Positions 17,999-24,989 of a DNA stretch of 42,570 nt are shown here, piece after piece. Where the stretch lies: positions 1 to 42,570 of the forward strand of contig QKGY01000078.1 of NCBI GenBank assembly GCA_003250235.1, read 5' to 3'. The notes beneath the pieces were generated by a model. That model was not told where the DNA came from, did not search any database, and saw nothing but the letters and a program-made list of their open reading frames with translations. This DNA comes from Desulfuromonadaceae bacterium. GTDB taxonomy: Bacteria; Desulfobacterota; Desulfuromonadia; Desulfuromonadales; SZUA-540. The translations under genes and the position numbers were made by a program. Position 1 is the first letter of the stretch. Every line of letters starts with the position of its first letter.

Positions 17999-19294
17999 TC
18001 AGCCCGCATATCCATAAATCAACCGGGGAAGCATCAGTACCAAGTCGGGCCAGTAGGTGAAGACCAGAAGAAGGACGCACTGGATGGCCAGGAACGGCAG
18101 AACGGAGCGGCTGACGTAGAGCAGATCCCGATCCACCACCGCCCCGGAGATGTACAGGCTGACGCCCAGTGGAGGGGTGCAGTAGCCAATGCCAAGGTTG
18201 ATGGTCATCAAAAGCCCGAAGTGCAGGCTGTCGATTCCGAATTTGGCCAGCAGAGGCAGAAAGATCGGCGTCAGAATCAGCGTGGCGGAGATGATATCCA
18301 TGAACATGCCGATGATCAGCAGCAGAACGTTGACGGCCAGCAGAAAAACCCAGGGGGTCTGGATATTGGCGACCACGGCGTTGGCGATCTTGTCGGGGAT
18401 CTGCTCGAAAGTCAGATACTCCCCGAATACCGAGGCTCCGGCGACGATAACCAGCAGCGTGGCAGACGTCACGGCTGAGGAAACGATGACCTTTTTGATA
18501 TCCCGAAGCTTCATGTCCCGGTGCAGTACGATTTCGACGAAGAAGGCATAGAAGCAGGCGACGACCGCCGCTTCGTTGGCCGTGAAGAGGCCCGAGTAGA
18601 TGCCGCCGAAAATGATGACCGGGAGGAGAAGTGCCCAGACACTTTCTCTGAGAACGGCTCGGACATCCTTCAATGTCGGCCGTTTTTCGGTTTTGAATCC
18701 CTTGTTTTTGCAGAAAATGTAGGCATACAGCGACATGGCGACCATGATCAGGATACCTGGGATGAAACCCGTGAGGAATAGCGCCTCGACGGAATCGTTG
18801 GTCACCATGGCGTAAAGGATCATGGAGATCGAAGGGGGGATGATGACGCCCAGTATCGGTGCCGTGGTCATGACCCCCACGCTGAAGCTTTCCTCGTATC
18901 CGTTCTTGATCAGTGCCGGTATCATGAACCCGCCGATGGCCACGACGGTGGCCACTGTGGAGCCGGAAATCGCGCCGAAAAATCCGCAGGCCAGAATTCC
19001 GGCCATCGCCAGTCCTCCGGGGAGAAAACCGACAAGAACGTTGGCTGTTTTGATCAGTTTTTCAACAATACTGCCCGTCGTCATGATGTTGCCGCACAAC
19101 ACGAAGAAGAGCACGACAATCAGGGCGAACTTGTCCATGCTGCGGTAAAGGACTTCGATGACGATCTGGGGGTCGATACCGACCAGAAAGGTGAGGCCGA
19201 CAAGGCCCGTAAAGAACAGGGCCATGAATACGGGGACGGTAGTCGCCAGCGAGCCGATGAGAATGGCGAGAATCAGCAGGTAGTTGCCTTCCAT
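17999..19294 (-). CDS. dctM: TRAP transporter large permease DctM
   Basis: DctM is the ion-coupled permease that moves substrate handed over by the periplasmic binding protein, using Na+ or H+ gradients. The 431-residue protein has the usual length and about a dozen hydrophobic segments. Hallmarks include the N-terminal GSLATTVPVFMALFFTGLVG region, the GGFMIPALIKNGY segment, ITTAPILGVIIPPS-like TTAPILGVIIPPSISMILY, and LGIGYCTPPLGVSLYISG near the end. It lies 33 bases after dctQ and 39 before usp, all on the minus strand, so the three are one operon. Substrate cannot be told from the permease; organic acids are the commonest class. Confidence 0.96.
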   Translation of the reverse strand: MEGNYLLILAILIGSLATTVPVFMALFFTGLVGLTFLVGIDPQIVIEVLYRSMDKFALIVVLFFVLCGNIMTTGSIVEKLIKTANVLVGFLPGGLAMAGILACGFFGAISGSTVATVVAIGGFMIPALIKNGYEESFSVGVMTTAPILGVIIPPSISMILYAMVTNDSVEALFLTGFIPGILIMVAMSLYAYIFCKNKGFKTEKRPTLKDVRAVLRESVWALLLPVIIFGGIYSGLFTANEAAVVACFYAFFVEIVLHRDMKLRDIKKVIVSSAVTSATLLVIVAGASVFGEYLTFEQIPDKIANAVVANIQTPWVFLLAVNVLLLIIGMFMDIISATLILTPIFLPLLAKFGIDSLHFGLLMTINLGIGYCTPPLGVSLYISGAVVDRDLLYVSRSVLPFLAIQCVLLLVFTYWPDLVLMLPRLIYGYAG

Positions 19295-19327
19295 AGACGT
19301 TATCCTGATAGCCTGTCGGGTTGAAAT

Positions 19328-19822
19328 CTAGTCTTTCTGCGGTCCGCGCCAGTCTTCGACCATTACAATGAGGGTGCGAAGAAACATCATGACCCCCATC
19401 ATGGGAAGAACAGCGTAGAAGTACCACTCCGGAATCTGCAGCGTCGCGGTTCGGGCGTATTCGTCGTGGTAGACGCTCTGTGTCAGGTGAAACCCCAGCC
19501 AGATCATTGTCGTCGCGAAAATCAGCACGGCCAAGTGACTGAAGAGGGTCAGGGGTTTTTTGAGCACGGGAATGATCTGTGGTACGGCGTCGATACGAAT
19601 GAGGGCCCTCTTCCGTATCGCGGCACTGCAGCCGATATAGGTCGAGAAGAAAATGACCTTGCGAACGACCTCATCGGACCAGTACAGATTGATGTCCGTG
19701 GTCTTTCTCAGGATCACGTTGGCCATTGCGGACATCAGGGCAATGGCCACAGCGACGAAAAGAGACCAGTCTTCGACAAAAGCAAAGGTTTTATCGACAA
19801 ATTTAAAGGCTTTTTTGACCAT
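19328..19822 (-). CDS. dctQ: TRAP transporter small permease DctQ
   Basis: This 164-residue protein with four predicted membrane helices is of the DctQ type, the structural partner of DctM. The first helix is preceded by a short charged N-terminus. The conserved SDEVVRKVIFFSTYIGCSAA region after the second helix and the closing YFYAVLPMMGVMMFLRTLI helix fit the family. The ATG is preceded by GGAAG. Between it and the upstream dctP there are 213 bases containing a long hairpin but no gene; dctQ may be read through from dctP or have a weak promoter of its own. The sequence shows no fusion to DctM. Confidence 0.93.
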   Translation of the reverse strand: MVKKAFKFVDKTFAFVEDWSLFVAVAIALMSAMANVILRKTTDINLYWSDEVVRKVIFFSTYIGCSAAIRKRALIRIDAVPQIIPVLKKPLTLFSHLAVLIFATTMIWLGFHLTQSVYHDEYARTATLQIPEWYFYAVLPMMGVMMFLRTLIVMVEDWRGPQKD

Positions 19823-19991
19823 ATACGCTTCCCTCGATGGCCGCGACTCGGCACAGGCGTGCGCTGTCCGCTAAGAGATCAAAACCTGAAGTGTTTCGGG
19901 AGAACAAACGAAAGTTTGGATCAAGCAAAATAGCAATAAAAATCAATGAGTTCGAGGCAGGATAGCGAAGGGGCGGGACAAAATCAAGGAA

Positions 19992-20027
19992 TTTACAGGA
20001 CCCCGTCAATCGACGGGGTCCTGTAAA
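19992..20027 (-). promoter_or_regulatory. Long intercistronic hairpin downstream of dctP
   Basis: A perfect 16-bp inverted repeat (19992-20007 with 20012-20027) and a 4-base loop lies 9 bases after the dctP stop, on the way to dctQ. There is no T-run on either side, so it is a poor intrinsic terminator. It more probably protects the 3' end of dctP mRNA or dampens expression of dctQM-usp relative to the binding protein, a common arrangement in binding-protein operons. Confidence 0.6.
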
Positions 20028-20035
20028 ACCATCTC

Positions 20036-21073
20036 TCAGGGATTTAGCGCCTTGCGGACTTTTTCAAGATATTCAGGCCCGATCTTTTCTCCCCAGGTTT
20101 TGTATACCGGGGCGGCCAATTCGATCAACTGGGCCTTGTCGGCGTCGGACAGGGGGAAGAACTGTACCCCTTTCGACTTGGCGTCAGCAATCTGCTCTTC
20201 CTGTTGCTTCTGGGTCAATGCTCTGGCGTTGGCGCTTTCCTCTTCAATGACATCCATGAGCACTTTCTGGAGATCCGCAGGGAGTTTGTCGAACCAGCGT
20301 TTATTCATCAGGTGAATGAAGAGACCCTGGGCATAGTTGACTTCGGTAAAATATTTGGCGACATCGAATTTTTTGGTGATATTGCAGACCGTCGGGGTGT
20401 GGTCCAGTCCGGTGATGACTCCGGTTTGCAGGGCCTGAGGCACATCGGGCCATGGCATGACGGTAAACTTGAGACCCCAGCTTTTATAAATGTCGGTGTT
20501 GACGGGCGCCTGAGCGATTCGGAAGTTGACGGTCTTGGCTTCGGTGAGGTTGCGCACCGGTGTCGTGGTTGCCCAGCCGTAGGTACCGTAGCCGGTGATG
20601 TCGACGACCATGATGCCGCTGGCCATGGCGCAGTTTTTAAACTCATCGAAAAGCTCGGGGGTGTTTCGGAACTTGTCCAGCTTTTCAAAGCTGTCGATAA
20701 CGTAAGGCAGGTTGACGATGCCGAGCTTGTCGGCCACATTGGCAGCGGCCACCGACGAGGAAAGCATCCCCTGAACGGCGCCCATCTTCATTTTGCTGAT
20801 GACATCCTTTTCACCGCCGAGCTGGGACAGGGGACGAAAATCCACGTAAAGACGCCCGCCGCTGCGCTCCCAGACCTTGTCCCGGATCCGGTATCCTACG
20901 GCGACCCCTGCAATCCCAGGGTGAGAGACGTTGGAGAGGATATAGGTGTACTCGGCACCACTGGGATCAAAGGCGGGTTTCCATGCGGCCAGCGGATCGG
21001 CCTTTTCTGCGGCACCGGCCAGGCCGGAGAGCAGCAGGGAGAAAGCGAAAAGGGCGAGAACGACTTTTTTCAT
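20036..21073 (-). CDS. dctP: TRAP transporter periplasmic binding protein DctP (copy nearest the permease)
   Basis: This 345-residue DctP-family solute receptor has a signal peptide (KKVVLALFAFSLLLSGLAGA). The family core follows: FRPLSQLGGEKDVISKMKMG, SFEKLDKFRNTPELFDEF, and NFRIAQAPVNTDIYKSWG, whose arginine aligns with the conserved carboxylate-binding Arg. Next are PWPDVPQALQTGVITGLDHT and the C-terminal EKIGPEYLEKVRKAL. The ATG at 21073 follows AGGAGG; an upstream frame extension of 15 residues is rejected because it would sit before the signal peptide. It is highly similar to the next gene (21296-22345), a tandem paralogue. Substrate: probably an organic acid; identity unknown. Confidence 0.94.
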   Translation of the reverse strand: MKKVVLALFAFSLLLSGLAGAAEKADPLAAWKPAFDPSGAEYTYILSNVSHPGIAGVAVGYRIRDKVWERSGGRLYVDFRPLSQLGGEKDVISKMKMGAVQGMLSSSVAAANVADKLGIVNLPYVIDSFEKLDKFRNTPELFDEFKNCAMASGIMVVDITGYGTYGWATTTPVRNLTEAKTVNFRIAQAPVNTDIYKSWGLKFTVMPWPDVPQALQTGVITGLDHTPTVCNITKKFDVAKYFTEVNYAQGLFIHLMNKRWFDKLPADLQKVLMDVIEEESANARALTQKQQEEQIADAKSKGVQFFPLSDADKAQLIELAAPVYKTWGEKIGPEYLEKVRKALNP

Positions 21074-21120
21074 GAATGAGCCTCCTGCACTTCGGATAGA
21101 GATAAAAAACGACGGCACAT

Positions 21121-21145
21121 AGGTTTGTTATACTAGTGCAAACCT
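21121..21145. promoter_or_regulatory. Inverted repeat over the dctP promoter (candidate operator)
   Basis: AGGTTTG (21121-21127) and CAAACCT (21139-21145) form a perfect 7-bp inverted repeat with an 11-base centre that contains the -10 box of the promoter at 21130-21158. The geometry suits a dimeric repressor. No regulator gene is nearby. Confidence 0.38.
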
Positions 21146-21158
21146 CGTTTTAAATCAA
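21130..21158 (-). promoter_or_regulatory. Internal promoter of dctP-dctQM-usp
   Basis: On the minus strand TTGATT (21153-21158) and TAGTAT (21130-21135) are separated by exactly 17 bases, 57 bases before the dctP start. It lies between the two dctP paralogues, so the nearer copy and the permease could be expressed without the farther copy. Confidence 0.55.
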
Positions 21159-21241
21159 AGGGTTTTTTCATGAAAAGCATCGTAAAAACAAGTGTTTGAG
21201 CGAGTTGAAATTTTATTTGGGAGGGCGAAACGCAGAAGGGA

Positions 21242-21272
21242 GCGGGATCGGCCCGGTACAGGCCGATCCCGC
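21242..21272 (-). promoter_or_regulatory. Hairpin downstream of the distal dctP
   Basis: GCGGGATCGGCC (21242-21253) pairs with GGCCGATCCCGC (21261-21272) around a 7-base loop, 23 bases after the distal dctP stop. Only a pyrimidine-rich, T-poor tail follows on the minus strand, so it may be a weak terminator or an mRNA 3' stabiliser, like the hairpin at 19992. Confidence 0.52.
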
Positions 21273-21295
21273 GCAGAAAATTTCAGGAGGAGGGG

Positions 21296-22345
21296 TTAGT
21301 TCCCGAGGGTGGTTCTGACTTTTTGCAGATATTCAGGGCCGATCTTGTCCGCCCATTTTTTATAAACCGGTTCGCTCAGCTCAATAAGCTTATTTCGGTC
21401 CTCGTTCGAAAGAGAGATGAACTCTACCCCGTTGGCAGAAGCCTTGGCGATCTCTGTCGCCTGCTGTTCTTTGGTAAGGCTGCGCGCCTTGGCGCTTTCC
21501 TCGGCGATGACATCCAGCATGGTTTTCTGGAGATCCGCAGGGAGCTTTTCAAACCATTTTTTATTCATCAGGTGAATGTATAATCCCTGGGCATAGTCCA
21601 AACGGGTGAAATACTTGGCGACATCGAACTTATGAGTAATGCTGCAGACGATGGGTGTATGGTCCAGACCGGTGATAACTCCGGTCTGCAGAGCCTGGGG
21701 GACGTCGGGCCAGGGCATGACCGTGAACTTGAGATCCCAGGCCTTATAGCTGTCGGCATTGACGGGAGCCTGCGCCACGCGGAAATTAATGTTTTTGGCA
21801 TCGGCAAGGGTGCGCACCGGGATGGTGGTTGCCCAGCCATAGGTGCCGTAGCCGGTAAAGTCGACGACTTTGATTCCCTGAGCGTCCGCACTTTCACTGA
21901 ACTCACGGAAAAGCTCCGGAGTGTTGCGGAAGGTTTCGAGTTTTTCAAAGCTGTCAATGACAAAGGGCAGGTTGACAATTCCGAGCTTACCGGCCACATT
22001 GACAGCCGCCACCGACGAGCATAGCATGCCCTGGACGGCGCCCATCTTCAGTTTGCTGATGACGTCCTTTTCTCCTCCGAGCTGGGCGAAGGGACGGAAG
22101 TCGACGTAAATCTGCCCCCCGCTACGCTCCCACAGAGAATCGCGTATATGATACCCAACGGCTATCCCTTCGATGGCCGGATGATCGACATTCGAAAGGA
22201 CGTAAACGTATTTAGCCCCGCTGGGATCGAACTTCGGTTTCCAGTTTTCCAGGATTTCCTGCTGGCTGGCGCCCATGGAAAAAACAGCGCTGAAGAGCAG
22301 GAACAACAGGGTGACAGGCAAAATGATCAGACCACGAACGGACAT
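21296..22345 (-). CDS. dctP: TRAP transporter periplasmic binding protein DctP (distal paralogue)
   Basis: This 349-residue DctP-family receptor has a signal peptide (residues 1 to about 25, IILPVTLLFLLFSAVFSMGA). It aligns end to end with the protein at 20036-21073. Shared blocks include WKPxFDPSGA, GGEKDVISK, VIDSFEKL, FRNTPELF, GYGTYGWATT, RxAQAPVN and PWPDVPQALQTGVITGLDHT, and both carry the conserved arginine (NFRVAQAPVN). Differences cluster at the N-terminus and in short patches around the binding cleft, such as IVCSITHKF against TVCNITKKF. ATG with AAGGGGG upstream. It is the first gene of the minus-strand operon, behind its own promoter at 22407-22435. Two receptors may serve one permease with different substrates or affinities (inference). 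Confidence 0.94.
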   Translation of the reverse strand: MSVRGLIILPVTLLFLLFSAVFSMGASQQEILENWKPKFDPSGAKYVYVLSNVDHPAIEGIAVGYHIRDSLWERSGGQIYVDFRPFAQLGGEKDVISKLKMGAVQGMLCSSVAAVNVAGKLGIVNLPFVIDSFEKLETFRNTPELFREFSESADAQGIKVVDFTGYGTYGWATTIPVRTLADAKNINFRVAQAPVNADSYKAWDLKFTVMPWPDVPQALQTGVITGLDHTPIVCSITHKFDVAKYFTRLDYAQGLYIHLMNKKWFEKLPADLQKTMLDVIAEESAKARSLTKEQQATEIAKASANGVEFISLSNEDRNKLIELSEPVYKKWADKIGPEYLQKVRTTLGN

Positions 22346-22406
22346 GAGACCCCCTTTTCATTGTTTCTGGAACAGCTCTATGATTAAAAACGAGTCATAA
22401 AGACGA

Positions 22407-22435
22407 AGACTAAAGGAGGGCTGGGCGGTGGTCAA
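22407..22435 (-). promoter_or_regulatory. Promoter of the TRAP operon
   Basis: On the minus strand TTGACC (22430-22435), 17 bases, then TAGTCT (22407-22412), 61 bases before the distal dctP. A small inverted repeat TATGA-N11-TCATA (22379-22399) overlaps the expected start site. The intergenic region also carries the divergent efflux promoter. Confidence 0.46.
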
Positions 22436-22539
22436 GCAAAATCCCGCCGAAAGCTGCCTTGTGGGGAAAGAAGCGGCCTTGAAGCTGTTGCGAAATCGGT
22501 TATTTTTAATAAGGTGTTTATCCTAAAGATAGGTTTTTC

Positions 22540-22567
22540 TTGACTCAGATACATTTTTTTATATATA
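22540..22567 (+). promoter_or_regulatory. Promoter of the efflux operon
   Basis: TTGACT (22540-22545) is followed by an AT-rich spacer of 16 bases and TATATA (22562-22567); TATATG with an 18-base spacer is an alternative. The ribosome-binding site and ATG of the outer-membrane factor follow about 30 bases later. The region is notably AT-rich compared with the rest of the window. Confidence 0.5.
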
Positions 22568-22598
22568 TGTTTTTCAGAATATAGGAGAGGTTCCTGCG

Positions 22599-23927
22599 AT
22601 GAAACGTTTTGTGGTTGTGTTGTTAAGCCTCGTGCCGACTTTGGTGTGGGCCGAGGCCATTGATTTTCAGACGGCCCTTCAAGAGGCTGTCAGCTCGAGA
22701 CCCTTTGTTGAGGCGGCGCAACGAGCCGCTGATGCTGCCAATTATGCGGTAGGTGAGGCGAAAAGTCGTTATTTTCCCCGAGTCAGCCTATCCGAAAATT
22801 TTCTGTGGACGGATGAACCGGCGACCAGTCTGTTTATCAGTCTGAATCAGGAAGACCTTCAGCTTTATCCCACAGCAGACCCTTACAACGATCCCCCTTC
22901 CCGCAAAGATTTTGAAACCCGCCTTTCCGTTGACCAGGTGTTGTTCGATCCGGATGTCTATTACGGGCACAAGCGGGCTGAAAAGGGAGCGGAGGCCGCT
23001 CTGGAGAATGCCCAGTGGGCCAAAGAAGAAGCCGGGTTTGCGGTTTTCAGAGCCTATCTCAATTTGCAGCAGGCCAAGGGTACCCTGGGTTGGGCCGAAA
23101 GTGCGCGACGTCAGGCCGAAGAGGTTCTGCGCTTGGCCGCCAGTCGGAAAGAGGCCGGATTGGGGCTCAAGGCCGATGAATTACGGGCACAGGTCTTTTT
23201 ATCCGAGGCTTTGAGGCGGGAAGTCACTGCCGCCAATGACGTGGAACTTGCTAAAAATTCCCTGGTGCTGGCGATGGGGAGGGAGCGTGGCGATATCGAT
23301 ATCGAGAACGGACTGACGCCTGAAGATTTGTCCGGGCAAAAAACCCGGGAATTGACGCAAAGGGCGGATCTCAAAGCCATGAGCCTGAAAAGCGAGGGGG
23401 CCGATATGGCTTATCGGCAGAGCAAGGCCGCCTACCTGCCTAAAGTCGGCATGGGGGCCTCCTACTCCTTTCATGACGGTGCCGTGCCTTTGGGGACCGA
23501 AGCTGAAAGCTGGACGGTGCATGCCGGGTTGACCTGGGAGCTTTTCGATGGTTTCCGGCGTTCGAATAGCAAAGGAAAGGCTGCCGCCGAACGGGATGCC
23601 GCGGAATTTCAGAGACTGGAGGCCGCAAGAGCCGCCCGTAACCAACTCGATGAAGCGAAGCGACGAGCGGAAGAGGCACGGATGAATCTGCAAACGGCCC
23701 GACAGAGTGTATCCCAGGGGGAAGAGAGTCTGAGGCTTCTCCAGGATCGATATGCCGAAGGCCTGACAAATATGGCCGACCTGCTTTCGGCCCAGACCGC
23801 GTTGGAAAAAGCCCGGTTCGATGCTTTGAGAGCTGACAATCAGCTCCTTTTAGCCCTGGGGAACATTTTGTTTCAGCAGGGTACTTTTGTACAATCATTT
23901 CTGCCTTCCGAGGAGAGTCATCCGTGA
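22599..23927 (+). CDS. Outer-membrane efflux channel (TolC family)
   Basis: This 442-residue protein has a cleavable signal peptide (MKRFVVVLLSLVPTLVWAEA). The two-fold repeat of long amphipathic helices and beta segments is typical of TolC/OprM outer-membrane factors. AYLNLQQAKGTL and YRQSKAAYLPKVGMGASYSF are characteristic, as is the second-repeat LLQDRYAEGLTNMADLLSAQ segment. It provides the exit duct of a tripartite pump. It has no lipobox, so it is TolC-like rather than OprM-like. ATG with AGGAGAGG upstream. Its stop overlaps the start of the membrane-fusion gene by 4 bases, which indicates translational coupling within the efflux operon. It diverges from the TRAP operon. Confidence 0.93.
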   Translation: MKRFVVVLLSLVPTLVWAEAIDFQTALQEAVSSRPFVEAAQRAADAANYAVGEAKSRYFPRVSLSENFLWTDEPATSLFISLNQEDLQLYPTADPYNDPPSRKDFETRLSVDQVLFDPDVYYGHKRAEKGAEAALENAQWAKEEAGFAVFRAYLNLQQAKGTLGWAESARRQAEEVLRLAASRKEAGLGLKADELRAQVFLSEALRREVTAANDVELAKNSLVLAMGRERGDIDIENGLTPEDLSGQKTRELTQRADLKAMSLKSEGADMAYRQSKAAYLPKVGMGASYSFHDGAVPLGTEAESWTVHAGLTWELFDGFRRSNSKGKAAAERDAAEFQRLEAARAARNQLDEAKRRAEEARMNLQTARQSVSQGEESLRLLQDRYAEGLTNMADLLSAQTALEKARFDALRADNQLLLALGNILFQQGTFVQSFLPSEESHP

Positions 23928-24988
23928 AAATCATTGTGACGTATCTCACCTTTTTGTCCTTTGTTCTTCTGGCCGCGTGCGGAGGAGAAATCCATCCAGG
24001 AAATACCGAGGGGGAAAAACCGGCGATCCAGGGGTTAGCGCTTTATCAGGTTGCTCCCTCTTTAGCGCCGGTGGGAGGCGCCTTTGTCGGCACGGTTGAA
24101 AGCGCAGACCGTGCCCAGCTTGTCTCTAGGACCGACGGGCGAGTTACGCGTATTGCCGTCAAGGAAGGGAGCCGCGTTGCCCGGGGGGATCTCCTTGTGG
24201 TGATAGGCGAAAATGCGGCTGAAAGACGTTTGAACGAAGCGGAAGGGGCTCGAAAAGTAGCGACGGCTCGGTTGGAGCTTGCCGAAAAAACCTTTTCCCG
24301 CTACCAGGGGCTTTTTGAAAAAGAAGCGATCACCCCTCAGGAAATGGATCAGGTCGTGGCGGAACGGGACATGGCCAAAGAAAGTCTGGCTTCGGCTGTC
24401 GCTGCGGTAGGCGCGGCCCAGGTCGCTTATGACAGCACCCGCATTGTCGCTCCCTATGATGGCCGGGTGATTCGTCACCAGGTAGAGGTGGGCAGCACGG
24501 TCCTTCCCGGAACCCCCTTGATGACGCTGGATCGCGAGGGGGGGTGGCGGGTGCGCGCTGAGATCCCCGAGACCTTTTCGGGCAAAGTGTCTCCCGGAAT
24601 GGAGGTCAAGGTTGATATTCCCGCACTTCACGAGCGTCTGGACGGAAAGGTGAGCGAAATCCTACCGGCCACCGATCCCATGAGCCGGTCCTTTCAAGCC
24701 AAGGTTGCTATCTCTGCATCCGCAGATCTGACGTCCGGATTGTTCGCCAGGGTGTTCCCTCCGGAAGAGGAAAGGACTGCCATCCTCGTCCCCCGCTCCT
24801 CCATCATTTGGCGCGGACAACTGACGGGGGTTTTCGTCGTCAAAGACAAGATTCTCCACTACCGTATGGTCAAGACCGGTCTTTCGGAAGGGGACCGGGT
24901 TGAAATCCTCTCCGGGATCAGCCCCGGAGAAACGATTGTGAGCGGGGGTGCGGAGAGGGCGAAGAACGGTGCCCGGGTGGAGGGCTGA
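23924..24988 (+). CDS. RND efflux membrane-fusion lipoprotein
   Basis: This 354-residue HlyD/AcrA-family periplasmic adaptor has a lipoprotein signal peptide with lipobox LAAC and lipidated Cys19. Then come a split lipoyl-like domain (RTDGRVTRIAVKEGSRVARG and ... APYDGRVIRHQVEVGSTVLP), an alpha-helical hairpin between them (about residues 95-160), a beta-barrel domain and a membrane-proximal domain ending with LSEGDRVEILSGISPGE. It bridges the inner-membrane pump and the outer-membrane channel. The GTG start overlaps the upstream stop (GTGA). The RND gene starts one base after its stop. Substrate is not evident. Confidence 0.93.
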   Translation: MKIIVTYLTFLSFVLLAACGGEIHPGNTEGEKPAIQGLALYQVAPSLAPVGGAFVGTVESADRAQLVSRTDGRVTRIAVKEGSRVARGDLLVVIGENAAERRLNEAEGARKVATARLELAEKTFSRYQGLFEKEAITPQEMDQVVAERDMAKESLASAVAAVGAAQVAYDSTRIVAPYDGRVIRHQVEVGSTVLPGTPLMTLDREGGWRVRAEIPETFSGKVSPGMEVKVDIPALHERLDGKVSEILPATDPMSRSFQAKVAISASADLTSGLFARVFPPEEERTAILVPRSSIIWRGQLTGVFVVKDKILHYRMVKTGLSEGDRVEILSGISPGETIVSGGAERAKNGARVEG

Positions 24989-24989
24989 G

